The position numbers and the translations under genes are program-made. This document shows positions 32,367 to 42,289 of a stretch of DNA of 64,000 bases, piece by piece. This DNA is from Tethya wilhelma (taxonomy: Eukaryota > Porifera > Demospongiae > Tethyida > Tethyidae). The notes beneath the pieces are model-generated. The model was not told the origin of the DNA. It saw only the letters and a program-made list of their open reading frames with translations, and made no database searches. Positions within the stretch are counted from its first letter, which is position 1. Each line of letters begins with the position of its first letter. The DNA is taken from contig CAXIPT010000007.1 of NCBI GenBank assembly GCA_964030475.1, forward strand, positions 3,972,380-4,036,379. Reading direction: 5' to 3'.

Positions 32367-33256
32367 TATATTGTGACTCTTTCAAAGCAAATTATATGCT
32401 ACTAAGTAAACAGAACTGTTAGTATACAAGTAGTAAAAATTTCAAAAAAATAAGTAGTGTATATGCTACTAAGTAAACAGAACTGTTAGTATATAGTCCC
32501 ACTATAGTAATACAAAGCACTTAAAAACTTAGTTTTGACTCTACTACTACGTATTGTTTAGCAACTTCAACACACATGTGTGTTTGTGTATGTGTGTGTG
32601 ATGATGATGTTCTGGGAGATTGCAACTTAATTCTTAGAAAGATACTTGACCTATACTTGGAATTATATACAATTTCACGTAATTTCAGACATGCATTAGC
32701 ATCTGCGCGTGCTTGTAGTGCTGCCTCACACATCACACATATAATAGCAAGAATATACGCTTGATGCTAGTATCAAATTTTATAGCCCTAAATTGTTTTC
32801 AATTATAACAACAGCTTGATTGCACAGGGGCCAGGGCTGAGGCCATGAATACATGTATGTCTGCACTATGCATGCATATACATACCGGTATATATACGTC
32901 AAACATTACTGAAAACTTAGATATCGCTTATACTTGTATAGTTCCATAATTCTTGGAAAATTATTCCCTTTCTTAGCATCACCATCACTTTTAGCTAACA
33001 TATGCATGCCATCAGTGCCCATTACCCATGCATGGATGCACAGCAACTTTCTAAACACCACAATGAAGAATGTGGAATGTCCATTGTTGTTTGGTCTAAT
33101 TACAAGTAACAGTTCTCGTATGATTTCTGGGAACTAGCCTATAATGAAACACTATTTGTTCCTCTCTAATAATATTATTACAGAAAAAAACAACAACAAA
33201 TTTCTAGCCATGCATAGGTACTAGCGCTTCTTCTAGCTTGTACAGATTCAGTTGCC
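32367..33256. other. S2 upstream region, homologous to the S3 upstream region
   Basis: Contains a 66-bp spaced duplicate of ATGCTACTAAGTAAACAGAA (32397 and 32463). A region of roughly 700 bp (about 32560-33256) is collinear with 36380-37016 upstream of S3: shared CACACATCAC..TATAATAGCAAGA and TTTGTTCC..CTCTA-type blocks. No gene. Confidence 0.55.
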
Positions 33257-33264
33257 TATAAAAG
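33257..33264 (+). promoter_or_regulatory. TATA box of S2
   Basis: TTGCCTATAAAAGTA is shared with S3 (ATTGCCTATAAAAGTAATC) and S4 (CGCCTATAAAAGTAATC). Confidence 0.7.
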
Positions 33265-33370
33265 TAGTTGCCGGAATGATCTAAGGCACATTGGGGAGCA
33301 GTGACTTGAGGATCGAGTTTTATTCTTCCAACGACGTTATCTTCAGAAGTTCATGCAGAGGAAATTAAAG

Positions 33371-34697
33371 ATGCCTAAGGTTTTTGCTCCATTCTTCTAT
33401 CTCGCTGGATTCATTGCTCTCACTGTGCAAGTGGTCCACTCTACACCAGCCGGTCCATACAACGTAGATGCTGGTAGGAATTACACAATATACATTAGCA
33501 ATTGTTATAATTTTGTTATGCTGCATATATCAATGTGTAATCTTAACTTAATAATTATAAAGAATTGACAATAGCTGTATGTTTTACTTTTATATAATTA
33601 TATGGTTGCATGTATGCATGCATGGAGCAACAAATTTATAGAATGTAATTATATAGATGCACAAATTAAAATTTTGGTTGTAATGATTATTATGCTATGT
33701 GTGCACGTAAATAATAATTATTATTGTGCTGTTCAGTGGTTCTATATATACATGTCATTATATAATACCATGCATTCATGCAGAAGACTATGATATAAAC
33801 ATGGAAACATTCCTAGCAAGCCTACTGACCAAGGCGAGTCTGCAACAAGATAAAGCTTTTGTTAACAGTGATGGTGATGAGCTCATTGAAGCAGAGCAAT
33901 ATGATAATGTGGAAACAGAAGAATTTTCCGACTATCCGGAAGAAGTTTTAGAGCAGCAGAATTGGCTGGAGCATAATAATGAAAATGCTCTGAGCTTTGC
34001 AAATGTGGAAAAAGTTTCACAGAGTAAGTTGCACAAAGTGAACGATTTTCATCCATGCATGCTAACTTAAAATCACTTCATGCCTGCATTGAACAATTAT
34101 ATAGAGATTGGCAGTGGTGATACAGTGGCATTCAAGGTTTGCTATACAACCACGGCGTGGATGACGTTTTGGAAAAGTCCCACTGCCCGTATTTCAAACA
34201 ATCCCAACAAGTTTATGGACCCCAATGATTTCTCCGTCTGGAAAGGTGTTGTCTTCAACATATACGGTCTTAGCTCAAAGGGTAAGGGAGAAGGAAATAT
34301 ACGCGTTGGTGAACAGGTGGGGATTTATTACCCTCAAGACAAAGTCTGGCTTGGCTGCGCAGCTGGTAAAAATAGTAAAGACTGCTACAAGACCACATGT
34401 CCTGGACACCCAACTTTAAAATACGGATTCTGTGACCCAAAAGCCATAAGTAAATGCTATGGAGCAATTTTCAAGATCTACGCTCGAGGAAAGGAAGTTG
34501 GTGATATCATAACCCATCGTGATGACATCTTCCTCTACATCGAGAGTGGTGGGCAGTACATCTCCTTCGAACAACAAAAAATGACAAGGGTGGCTCATCG
34601 TGATACCTGTCCTGGGTCTGCAGTCCCTCCTAAGAATTCCAAGTATGAGCAATGCCCTGATGAGCTCTTTTCCATTTATAAAAAAGGGCTGTATTGA
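33371..34697 (+). CDS. S2: secreted acidic-pro/beta-trefoil-like protein
   Basis: Exons 33371-33473, 33784-34023 and 34105-34697 with phase-1 introns give 311 residues. The ATG at 33371 (MPKVFAPFFYLAGFIALTVQ) is chosen over the in-frame ATG at 33353 because all paralogues start the signal peptide here. Exon 2 is acidic (GDELIEAEQYDNVETEEFSD). Exon 3 has VGEQVGIYYPQDKVWLGCA, CYKTTCPG, CYGAIFKIYARGKEVGD, HRDDIFLYIESGGQYISF and DTCPGSAVPP. It is closest in layout to S3, consistent with segmental duplication. Function unknown. Confidence 0.78.
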
Positions 34698-35160
34698 ATG
34701 AGGTCATTACAGATGCCTACTAAACAGACAATGAGTAGTTAGTCTAAGAATAATTACGTAGAACTTTAGCAACTCTTGTAAAAAGCATTTTTTTGAATTG
34801 TACTGTATAGCTAGTATAATGCTGTTTTAGCTGATTACAATGAAACTATAAGTTTGCCACTGTAGCAGTTATCGTTTTTTTTCCTAATAATAAGATGATC
34901 CAATAAAGATTGTCATGCAAAACAAACTTTTACTACAGGGAGTATAATAATTATTGTATAAAATATCATACGGTTACTGGACGGTTAATGCATGCATAAT
35001 TACTATGCAGATTCATCGGAGATAAAAAGTTGACGATTACTCCACAGAACATAATAATAAAAATATATTGCCATCATATCCTTCATGGGAATTAAGAGAA
35101 CAAACAAAGGTACATGAGATGTACACACATAATAATATAACATATTATCATCTATAATTA
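34698..35160. other. Spacer between S2 and the decayed S copy
   Basis: AT-rich; presumed S2 3'UTR with an AATAAAG signal near 34901. No gene. Confidence 0.5.
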
Positions 35161-35600
35161 GCGCAAAGGGTAAGCTTGGGAGCAGGACCTGTACGTGTTG
35201 GTGGGCCAGAGGAGAAAGCCTGGCTTGGTTGTGCTGGGGAAAATGGTGCAAAAAATACTATACTGCATGGACACTGAGCCAATTTTAAAATATGGATTCT
35301 CTAAACCAATACACATAAGTAACTGTATGCATACTATAAGGAACGTTTTTTAAAGATCTAGCTACACAATTATAAAGTTAGTGACATCATAACTCATTGA
35401 TCCATGATTGAGATGATATATCTTTCTCAACATCCAGAGTAGGGGACAGTAGATCTCTTACAGAAAGCATCCATGGGTGTTTTCACAGCAAAGTATATTG
35501 CATCGTGGTGCCTGCCCGCGGTCTATATAGCTCCTAGGAATTTCAAGTACGAGCAGTGCCCTGATGACAGAAGTCTTTTCCATTATTTAGAAATTTAGAC
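35161..35600 (+). pseudogene. Decayed third-exon copy of the S family
   Basis: Plus-strand similarity to exon 3 in broken frames. GGAGCAGGACCTGTACGTGT, a GCCTGGCTTGGTTGTGCTGG block (WLGCAG), a TATGGATTCTC block, CTCATTGA..GAGATGATAT (the HRDD region), GGGGACAGTAGATCTCTTAC (GGQYIS with a stop) and GAGCAGTGCCCTGATG appear in order, with stops and indels. No exons 1-2 are seen. Position between S2 and S3 marks a fifth copy lost after duplication. Confidence 0.8.
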
Positions 35601-36329
35601 TGAGATTCTGTCGTTATAGCTTTATGTAGCTAGCAACTCCAACAACCATGCATGCATATATAGCTCAACATGTACTACTGGCATACCTACAAGTGTGATA
35701 GCTAGCTAGTGGAACCATTTCTCACAAAATCGTTTACAACATGCACTAGCTGTAACCTTATATGGTTTAGCTAAGGGACTTCCCAATCTCTTCTTTTCTG
35801 CACCATATAGGCATAAATTACAATCTCCAGGCATATTACAATCAATTTTCTATTGTTATTGACAAATTAGCAACTTAATGGCTTTGAATTACAGCAAACA
35901 GGTCACATTATAAGGCAATATAACCGTGTAGAAACCATGCTGTCACGCAGCTAGCCCATGAAGGTATAAGCACGTGATATAATATTATGAACATTTTTAA
36001 TTGCATATCATGTACTCCCAATAATAATATACCATAGCTACATGCCTTGCAGTATTGCTATAACATATTCACAGGGAAAAATCACACTATATAGTCATTA
36101 ACTATTTTACGTAGAGAGCACTATAGCTTAGTTTGCCATACTGCATGCCATTCCCAAGATATAAAGATCAGTAATACATAAAACTATAGTAAGGTGTACT
36201 ATGCACATGTATGCTTACTTAATTTTCAACTGTAGCACTCACTCTCAAGTATATACTTCACATCAATCCTAATCATGAGCTTTCATCACATACATTAGCC
36301 TATACTAACACTAAGAAGAGAATGCATGT

Positions 36330-36376
<47 letters not shown>

Positions 36377-37016
36377 TGTGCATGTGCCATGTGTTGATGT
36401 TCTGTATGGAGATATTAACATTTTTTCTTAGAATGATATTTGACCTATTTAGAATTATAATGTAATGTATAGACACATGAATTAATGCATCACTCATGTA
36501 GCATGCATATGCAGTCTCACACATCACATATAATAGCAAGAGTATATGTTAGTGTCAAATTTGTTTTAATAGGTTGCTTGGGGCTGAGGCCATGCATGTG
36601 CATGAAGACATGCAAGTTGTCAACATACCTGTAGCTCCATCAAACATTACTAAAAACTAAGATATTGTTTATATATATGCTTGCACTAACTAGCTCGTGT
36701 ATAGTTCCATTAATTCTCAGAAAATTATTCCTTTTCTCAGCATTACCATCATGGATCACTTCTAACTAAGATGCATTCCATCACCCATGGATGCATGGTA
36801 ACTTTTTAAACGTGACAGTGAAGAGTGTGGAATGTTTATTGTCTTTGGTTCTAATTCCAAAATGCTGCAGTTCTTTATAATATTTCTTATGATTCCTGGA
36901 AACTATTGTAAGACCATTAAGTTTTAATGATCAAACCCTACAAAACTTTGTTCCCCTCTATAATAATATTTATTTTATAGAAAAAAAAAAAATTCCTAGC
37001 TCTTCCATAGATTGCC
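35601..37016. other. Spacer upstream of S3
   Basis: No gene. Contains a (TG)n tract (36332-36374) and, from about 36380, the region homologous to the S2 upstream flank. Confidence 0.5.
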
Positions 37017-37024
37017 TATAAAAG
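37017..37024 (+). promoter_or_regulatory. TATA box of S3
   Basis: TATAAAAG about 100 bp upstream of the ATG, embedded in the conserved ATTGCCTATAAAAGTAATC. Confidence 0.7.
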
Positions 37025-37117
37025 TAATCTCGGGTAAAATCCAAAGTACACTGATTGTGGAGCAGCGACTTGAGTTTTTCTAACAACGTTACCTTCAGAA
37101 GTTCAGAGAAATTGAAG

Positions 37118-38255
37118 ATGTTTAAGTTTTCACCTCTATTCTTTTATCTCGCTGGATTCATTGCTCTCAATGTGCAAGTGGTCCATTGTCAACCACCTGA
37201 TGTAGACAACCAAGAAGCGGGTATAATAATTATACCATGTTATACCATGCATGCTTCCTTTTTTTGCAAGGCTTGAATGAATTTACATGACATTGCACAT
37301 ACTAATTAATGTGGATTGTGTTCTTGGTTTAACGATATATTATGCAGGAGACTATGATTCAGATCTAAATATGAATGTGGAAACACTCCTAGGAAACCTG
37401 TTGACCAAGGCAGGTCTGCAACAAGACAAAGCTCTGGCTTATACTGATGTCAGTGATAGTGGTGAGCTCATCCAAGTAGAGGAATATGATAACATAGAAA
37501 CAGAAGATTTTTCCGAATTTGACTATCCGGGAGAAGTTCTGGAGGAACAGGAATATGATCCAGAGAGTAAGTTACACAAAATAATTTGTGCATGAATCAT
37601 TTACATCTATGCTTAATCTATTTGTGCATGCATACATGGAACAAATATAGATATCTACAGTGGTGATACAGTGGCATTTAAGGCTGGTTATTCAACCAAG
37701 GGGTGGATGACGTTTTGGGATATTAACACTGATCCTCGTATTTCAACAAATCCCAAATGGTTCATGGACAATTTAGATTTCTTGGTTTTCAAAGGTGTGG
37801 TCCTGAACATACACCGTCTTAGCGAAAAGGGCACAGGAGCAGGACCTGTACGAGTTGGCGAAAAAGTGGGTATTTCCTACCCTATAGACAAAGTCTGGCT
37901 TGGCTGTGCAGCTGGGAAAAATGGTGGAAAATGCTACAAGACCAAATGTCCTGGAAAGCCAACTATAAAATATGGATTCTTTGGATCTCAAGCCGTAAGT
38001 AAATGCTATGGAGCAGTTTTCAAGATCTACGCTCGTGGAAAGAAAGTTGGTGATATTGTAACCCATCGAGATGACATCTTCCTCTACATCAACAGTGGGG
38101 GACAGTACATCTCCTTCAAAAAACAGGAATCATCAAAACCAATAGTGATGCATCGCAGTACCTGTCCTGGGTCCGTGGTCCCTCCTAAGAATTCAAAGTA
38201 CGAGCAGTGCCCTGATGAAGTATTTTCCATTTGGAAAAAGGGCAGTATTAATTAG
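37118..38255 (+). CDS. S3: secreted acidic-pro/beta-trefoil-like protein
   Basis: Exons 37118-37220, 37348-37566 and 37651-38255, phase-1 introns, 308 residues. Signal peptide MFKFSPLFFYLAGFIALNVQ. Acidic exon 2 (VEEYDNIETEDFSEFDYPGE). Exon 3 displays the three-fold repeat clearly: SGDTVAFKAGYSTKGWMTFW / VGEKVGISYPIDKVWLGCAA / HRDDIFLYINSGGQYISFKK, each followed by a second hydrophobic strand (VVLNIHRL, AVFKIYARGK, EVFSIWKKG). The cysteines CYKTKCPG, CYGAVF, STCPGS and YEQC are retained. It ends in KKGSIN. Likely secreted; molecular role unknown. Confidence 0.78.
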
Positions 38256-39515
38256 TCAATGTAAACAAGTACCATTAAGAAACTGACATTATGTAAATAG
38301 AATTTATTTTGTAGCTAGCAACTCTTGTAGAAAAATATTTATAGCATGCTAGACTATAAGTACAGTGCAAGATTTTAGAATCAGTGTGTAGTACCACTGT
38401 AAGGTGATATGAAAAGTTTGTCACTATAGCTGCAGTTATTGTTTTTGTATATGATGATCCAAAGAAAAACACCAATTTTTTCACTATTGTGACAAATGAT
38501 AATTATGATTATTATACCGCGTGTGTATACAGCATGCAGGAAAAATTTTAAAGTAATTGGTGGTTTGCTCTGCAGAATGTAAAATAAGTATTGATGAATT
38601 TAAATTAAACAATTTGCGCATGCATATGCACAAGACTATACGTTCAAAATATTGATGGACTTACCTTGTCACGCTATATTTCTGGAAACTTTCTGGAAAT
38701 AATATCTAGCATAATTTTATATATAAATATATATATAATATATATAAACTATAATAGTTGATAAGTCAGTACAGACAGTGATAGCATACTGAATTGGAAT
38801 CTTACAATCATGTTTTACCACGAATACAAGTTATATATATGCCGCTTGTACAGAGCAAAGCACATATTCAGTTGCATGATGCCTATACTGAACTAGTGGG
38901 CTTTATTTAGACCTATAATCATTGCTTTGCTATATAGCTAAAACTGCATGTCTTTCTCATCTTCCTTGACCTAGCTAGATTGAGTAGAAGCCTCACAATT
39001 TGATACTGGATATAGTGCGTATGAGTGTGTGTGTACGTACGTATGTGTGTGTGCGTGTATGTGTGTGTGTGCGTGTGTATGTGTGTGCATGCGTACATGC
39101 ATGTGCATGTGCACTGTTGTGGCTGCATGGTTAACCTATCAGACTCATAACCCCATAGGGTTAATTGTGCATGAGTTCAAGTTTGCCAGGTGGCATCAAG
39201 GTGCCATGTTTTACTGCCTTTCTCTTTATTCAGGAACCTTGACCAAGTACATGTGGTTGAGAAGCTCCTACAAGTGTATGTGACTATATACCAGAGCTTG
39301 TCACTTAATTGACTTCACTCTGCAGTGGCAGCAAGTGGATTGTATTTTGTGTGTGTGCATGCATGTATGTGAGTGTGTGCGAGTATATGCATGCATGCAT
39401 GTTTGTTTGCCATTGCCTAGCAACCAAAGTTTTATAGGCTAATTGCCGGTTAGTGCCTGGGTAGAGGTGACAATAGAGTTTTGCTAGGGGTCATAGGGGA
39501 TCAATGGCAAACAAA
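38256..39515. other. Spacer between S3 and S4, repeat-rich
   Basis: Contains alternating TG/TA and TATA-rich tracts (38715-38755, 39021-39080) and a possible tRNA-derived segment at 39115-39190. No protein-coding signal. Confidence 0.5.
39115..39190 (+). repeat. Possible tRNA-Met-derived SINE head
   Basis: TGGCTGCATGGTTAACC resembles an A box. CAGACTCATAACCCCATAGG resembles a Met anticodon arm with CAT, and GAGTTCAAGTTTGCC resembles a B box. The acceptor stem does not pair well, so this is not a working tRNA. It is at best a decayed SINE. Confidence 0.35.
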
Positions 39516-39590
39516 ATAGTTGCATGACCCCTAAGTGGGCAGCACTCGACCATGCATCGAGTGCTGCCCACTTAAGGGTCATGCAACTAT
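39516..39590. repeat. Near-perfect 34-bp-arm hairpin
   Basis: ATAGTTGCATGACCCCTAAG.. pairs with ..CTTAAGGGTCATGCAACTAT across a 7-base loop (CCATGCA). One mismatch (CC/AG context) interrupts the arms. Confidence 0.9.
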
Positions 39591-39649
39591 AATATGGCAT
39601 GTGTATACGTGACATGCATGCATGCCTGTATGCATTATCATAAAAAGAT

Positions 39650-40000
39650 ATTATTATGTATTACACACTAATAGGGAGTCAGAGTTTTTGTTCCTACATG
39701 TACATGTCACACACTAGGGGGAGAAACTATAGAAAATTTTACTATTCACATGCAAGTGTACACTAATAATTATTAGAGAGTCACAAAGAGAATTCCTTTG
39801 AAATCAGGAAGTTTGTAGTTATAATTTCTTTCACATAAAAATTAATCATTTCCCTATAATTGTATGATCACTGAGCCCTCTGTCCCTATTAGTGTTCACA
39901 TGAATAGTGAATTTGTTCCTGTCACACATTAGGGGGAGAGCCAAGAATTCACAGTCATGCAGTTCTTAAGTTCCTTTCAAAATTGATTGGTACTAGGAAT
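39650..40000. repeat. Family E promoter-like repeat units upstream of S4
   Basis: Two units: CATGTCACACACTAGGGGGA (about 39706) and CTGTCACACATTAGGGGGAG (about 39918), each next to TTTGTTCCT. Confidence 0.65.
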
Positions 40001-40104
40001 TGAACCTATAGATGAATTGATAACTTCCACTACGTATAATTTTTTTTTCAGCTCTAGAAAAATAAACTTAAAAATTCTTTTTCTCATGCAAATGAAAGAT
40101 CGCC

Positions 40105-40112
40105 TATAAAAG
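40105..40112 (+). promoter_or_regulatory. TATA box of S4
   Basis: TATAAAAG within CGCCTATAAAAGTAATC, about 190 bp before the ATG; the longer leader is unique to S4. Confidence 0.65.
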
Positions 40113-40293
40113 TAATCACTATAGTGCAATCTAACACAGGAATTCTAGAGACTTGAGGAGCTACATAGTTCAACTTTTTCAAGTCAAAGTAGATTCTATT
40201 AACAAGAAGTAGCTACATTGTATATATGTTCGGTGCATATGCATGTAGCAAAGTTAAATTAAATATTACAACCGATTGTCAGATCGAGGAAAG

Positions 40294-41512
40294 ATGCCTT
40301 CAACTCTATACATTTATCTCGCTGCATTCATTGCTCTCACGGTGCAAGTGGTAGAATGTACACCAGTTGATCCAGACAACGAAGATGCTGGTACAATAAT
40401 AATATTATTTATAATGTTCATATTAATTGTTGTCGTGCATGCATGCATGTATGTGTTAAATGTGTTGACTATTGCTATACAATTAATAATTAAGTGGCCG
40501 ACGTGCATGTATGTATGCATAGAACAACAGATTAAATGCATAATATACACAATGTCATGCATGCAGATTATCATTCAGATATCAACATGGAAACACTCCT
40601 AGCAAACCTGCTGACTAAAGTAAGTCTGCAACAAGAGGACAGCGACGGTGATGAGATCGGCCTCATCCATGAAGAAGAATATGATCAGGTGGAAATTGAA
40701 GATCTGCCGTCTGATACTCAATACGAAGAACTTATGGAGGAGCAGCAGTGGCCCATGAGTCAGAGTCAAGAAAGTGAACCTGAGGAGTCTGTAGAGAGCA
40801 AACTGGATGAAGGCAATGGTCTGAGCTTGGCAACTACGGAACTAGTTTCAGAGCGTAAGTTTCACAAAATGAAACAGTGAATAATTTATATACTAGATGA
40901 CTTTTCCATTCAATTATAGAGATTCGGAGTGGTGACACAGTGGCCTTTAAGACTGGTTATACAATCAGGTGGGTGAAATTTGGGAAAAGTAATACCCCTT
41001 ATACCGTCAAGTGTCCCAAGTTGAACAGATTCATGGACATATACGATTACACCCGTGTTAATTTTGTCTTCAAAATATACCGTCTTAATGCAAAGGGTAA
41101 GGCATTAGGACCTGTACATGTCGGAGATCCAGTGGGGATCTATTACCCTGAAGGCAATGTCTGGCTTGGTTGTGCTGGGAAAAATGGAGCAAAATGTTAC
41201 AAGACCAAATGTCCCGGACAGCCAACTTCAAAATATGGATTCTGTCAACCAGCAGCCATAAGTAAATGCTATGGAGCAGTTTTCAAGATCTACGCTCGAG
41301 GGAAAAAATTTGGTGACATCGTAACCCATCGAGATGACATCTTCCTATACATCAACAGTGGGGGACAGTACATCTCTTACAAAAAGCGTGGGTGGTTTCA
41401 AAGCAGAGTATTGCGTCGTGGTACCTGTCCTGGATCCGTGGTCCCCCCTCCATCCAAATACGAGCAATGCTCTGATGAAATCTTTTCCATTTGGAAAAAA
41501 GGGCTGTATTGA
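40294..41512 (+). CDS. S4: secreted acidic-pro/beta-trefoil-like protein
   Basis: Exons 40294-40390, 40567-40854 and 40920-41512, phase-1 introns, 325 residues. Signal peptide MPSTLYIYLAAFIALTVQVV. Exon 2 is the longest of the set and very acidic (LIHEEEYDQVEIEDLPSDTQ, SQESEPEESVESKLDEG). Exon 3 keeps VAFKTGYTIRW, WLGCAGKNGAKCYKTKCPG, YGAVFKIYARGKKFGD, HRDDIFLYINSGGQYISY and GTCPGSVVPP, with extra cysteines (VKCPKL, GFCQP). It ends KKGLY. It is the last member of the array, convergent with DDX52. Confidence 0.78.
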
Positions 41513-42289
41513 TTACTGTTACTGTAACAGTAGACAAGTACTGTTAGCAAACTGACATTATGTATAGTTGTAATAATGTACATGTGTAGCAGGCAACTGA
41601 CTCTTATAGAAAAAACATGTAGTATACTAGACTTAGTGCTAGATTCTAGAATTGTGTAGTATCACTGTAAAGTGTTGTGTTTTAACTGATTGAATAATTA
41701 CGTACCGTATAGCTGGAAATAAAAGAAATTGCCGATTTGTTTTGCACGCAGAAAGTGTAAAACACTGAATAATAATTTAAATTTGAGGATTTGCGCATGC
41801 ATGCATGCACATACGTACATACATTATACAGTGACTAAAATATTAGTGGAGTTCTGAGAATAAGGCAATGATGAAACAAGGCATGCAAGTCTCTCAATTT
41901 GGCACCTAGTTATATACCTTATTTTCAGCAGTCAATTTCAAGTTTGAATCCATTATGTTATGAAAAATTCCCACTTTATATATGCATATAGGTATACTAT
42001 TCTGAGAAAAAATATAGGCTGTCTTTGTGTGAAAAAAAGATTATCCATTTAAAACAAAACCTATATAGTCTTACTACGTTGCAGAGTGAGTTCCAAAGCT
42101 AAACTATAACCATGTTATGATTGCAATAGTGGCAGTGCATGATATTTGCCCCACACAGTACATGCAGCATGCAATTAAACACAAGAGTCGATCACTACAG
42201 TCATAGTATGCCAAATTGGAATGTTAATGTGCCAGTACATGTTTTTACTAATTATGCTTGCACAGAGCAGAGTACAGTAAGTTGCCTAC
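41513..42289. other. Convergent spacer between S4 and DDX52
   Basis: No gene. A TACCGTATAGCTGGAAAT fragment of the family B MITE lies at about 41703. Confidence 0.5.

Noticed and set aside
39115..39190. Functional tRNA-Met gene
   Set aside because: An anticodon-like CAT and B-box-like segment are visible, but the acceptor and T stems do not pair. At best it is a decayed SINE head.
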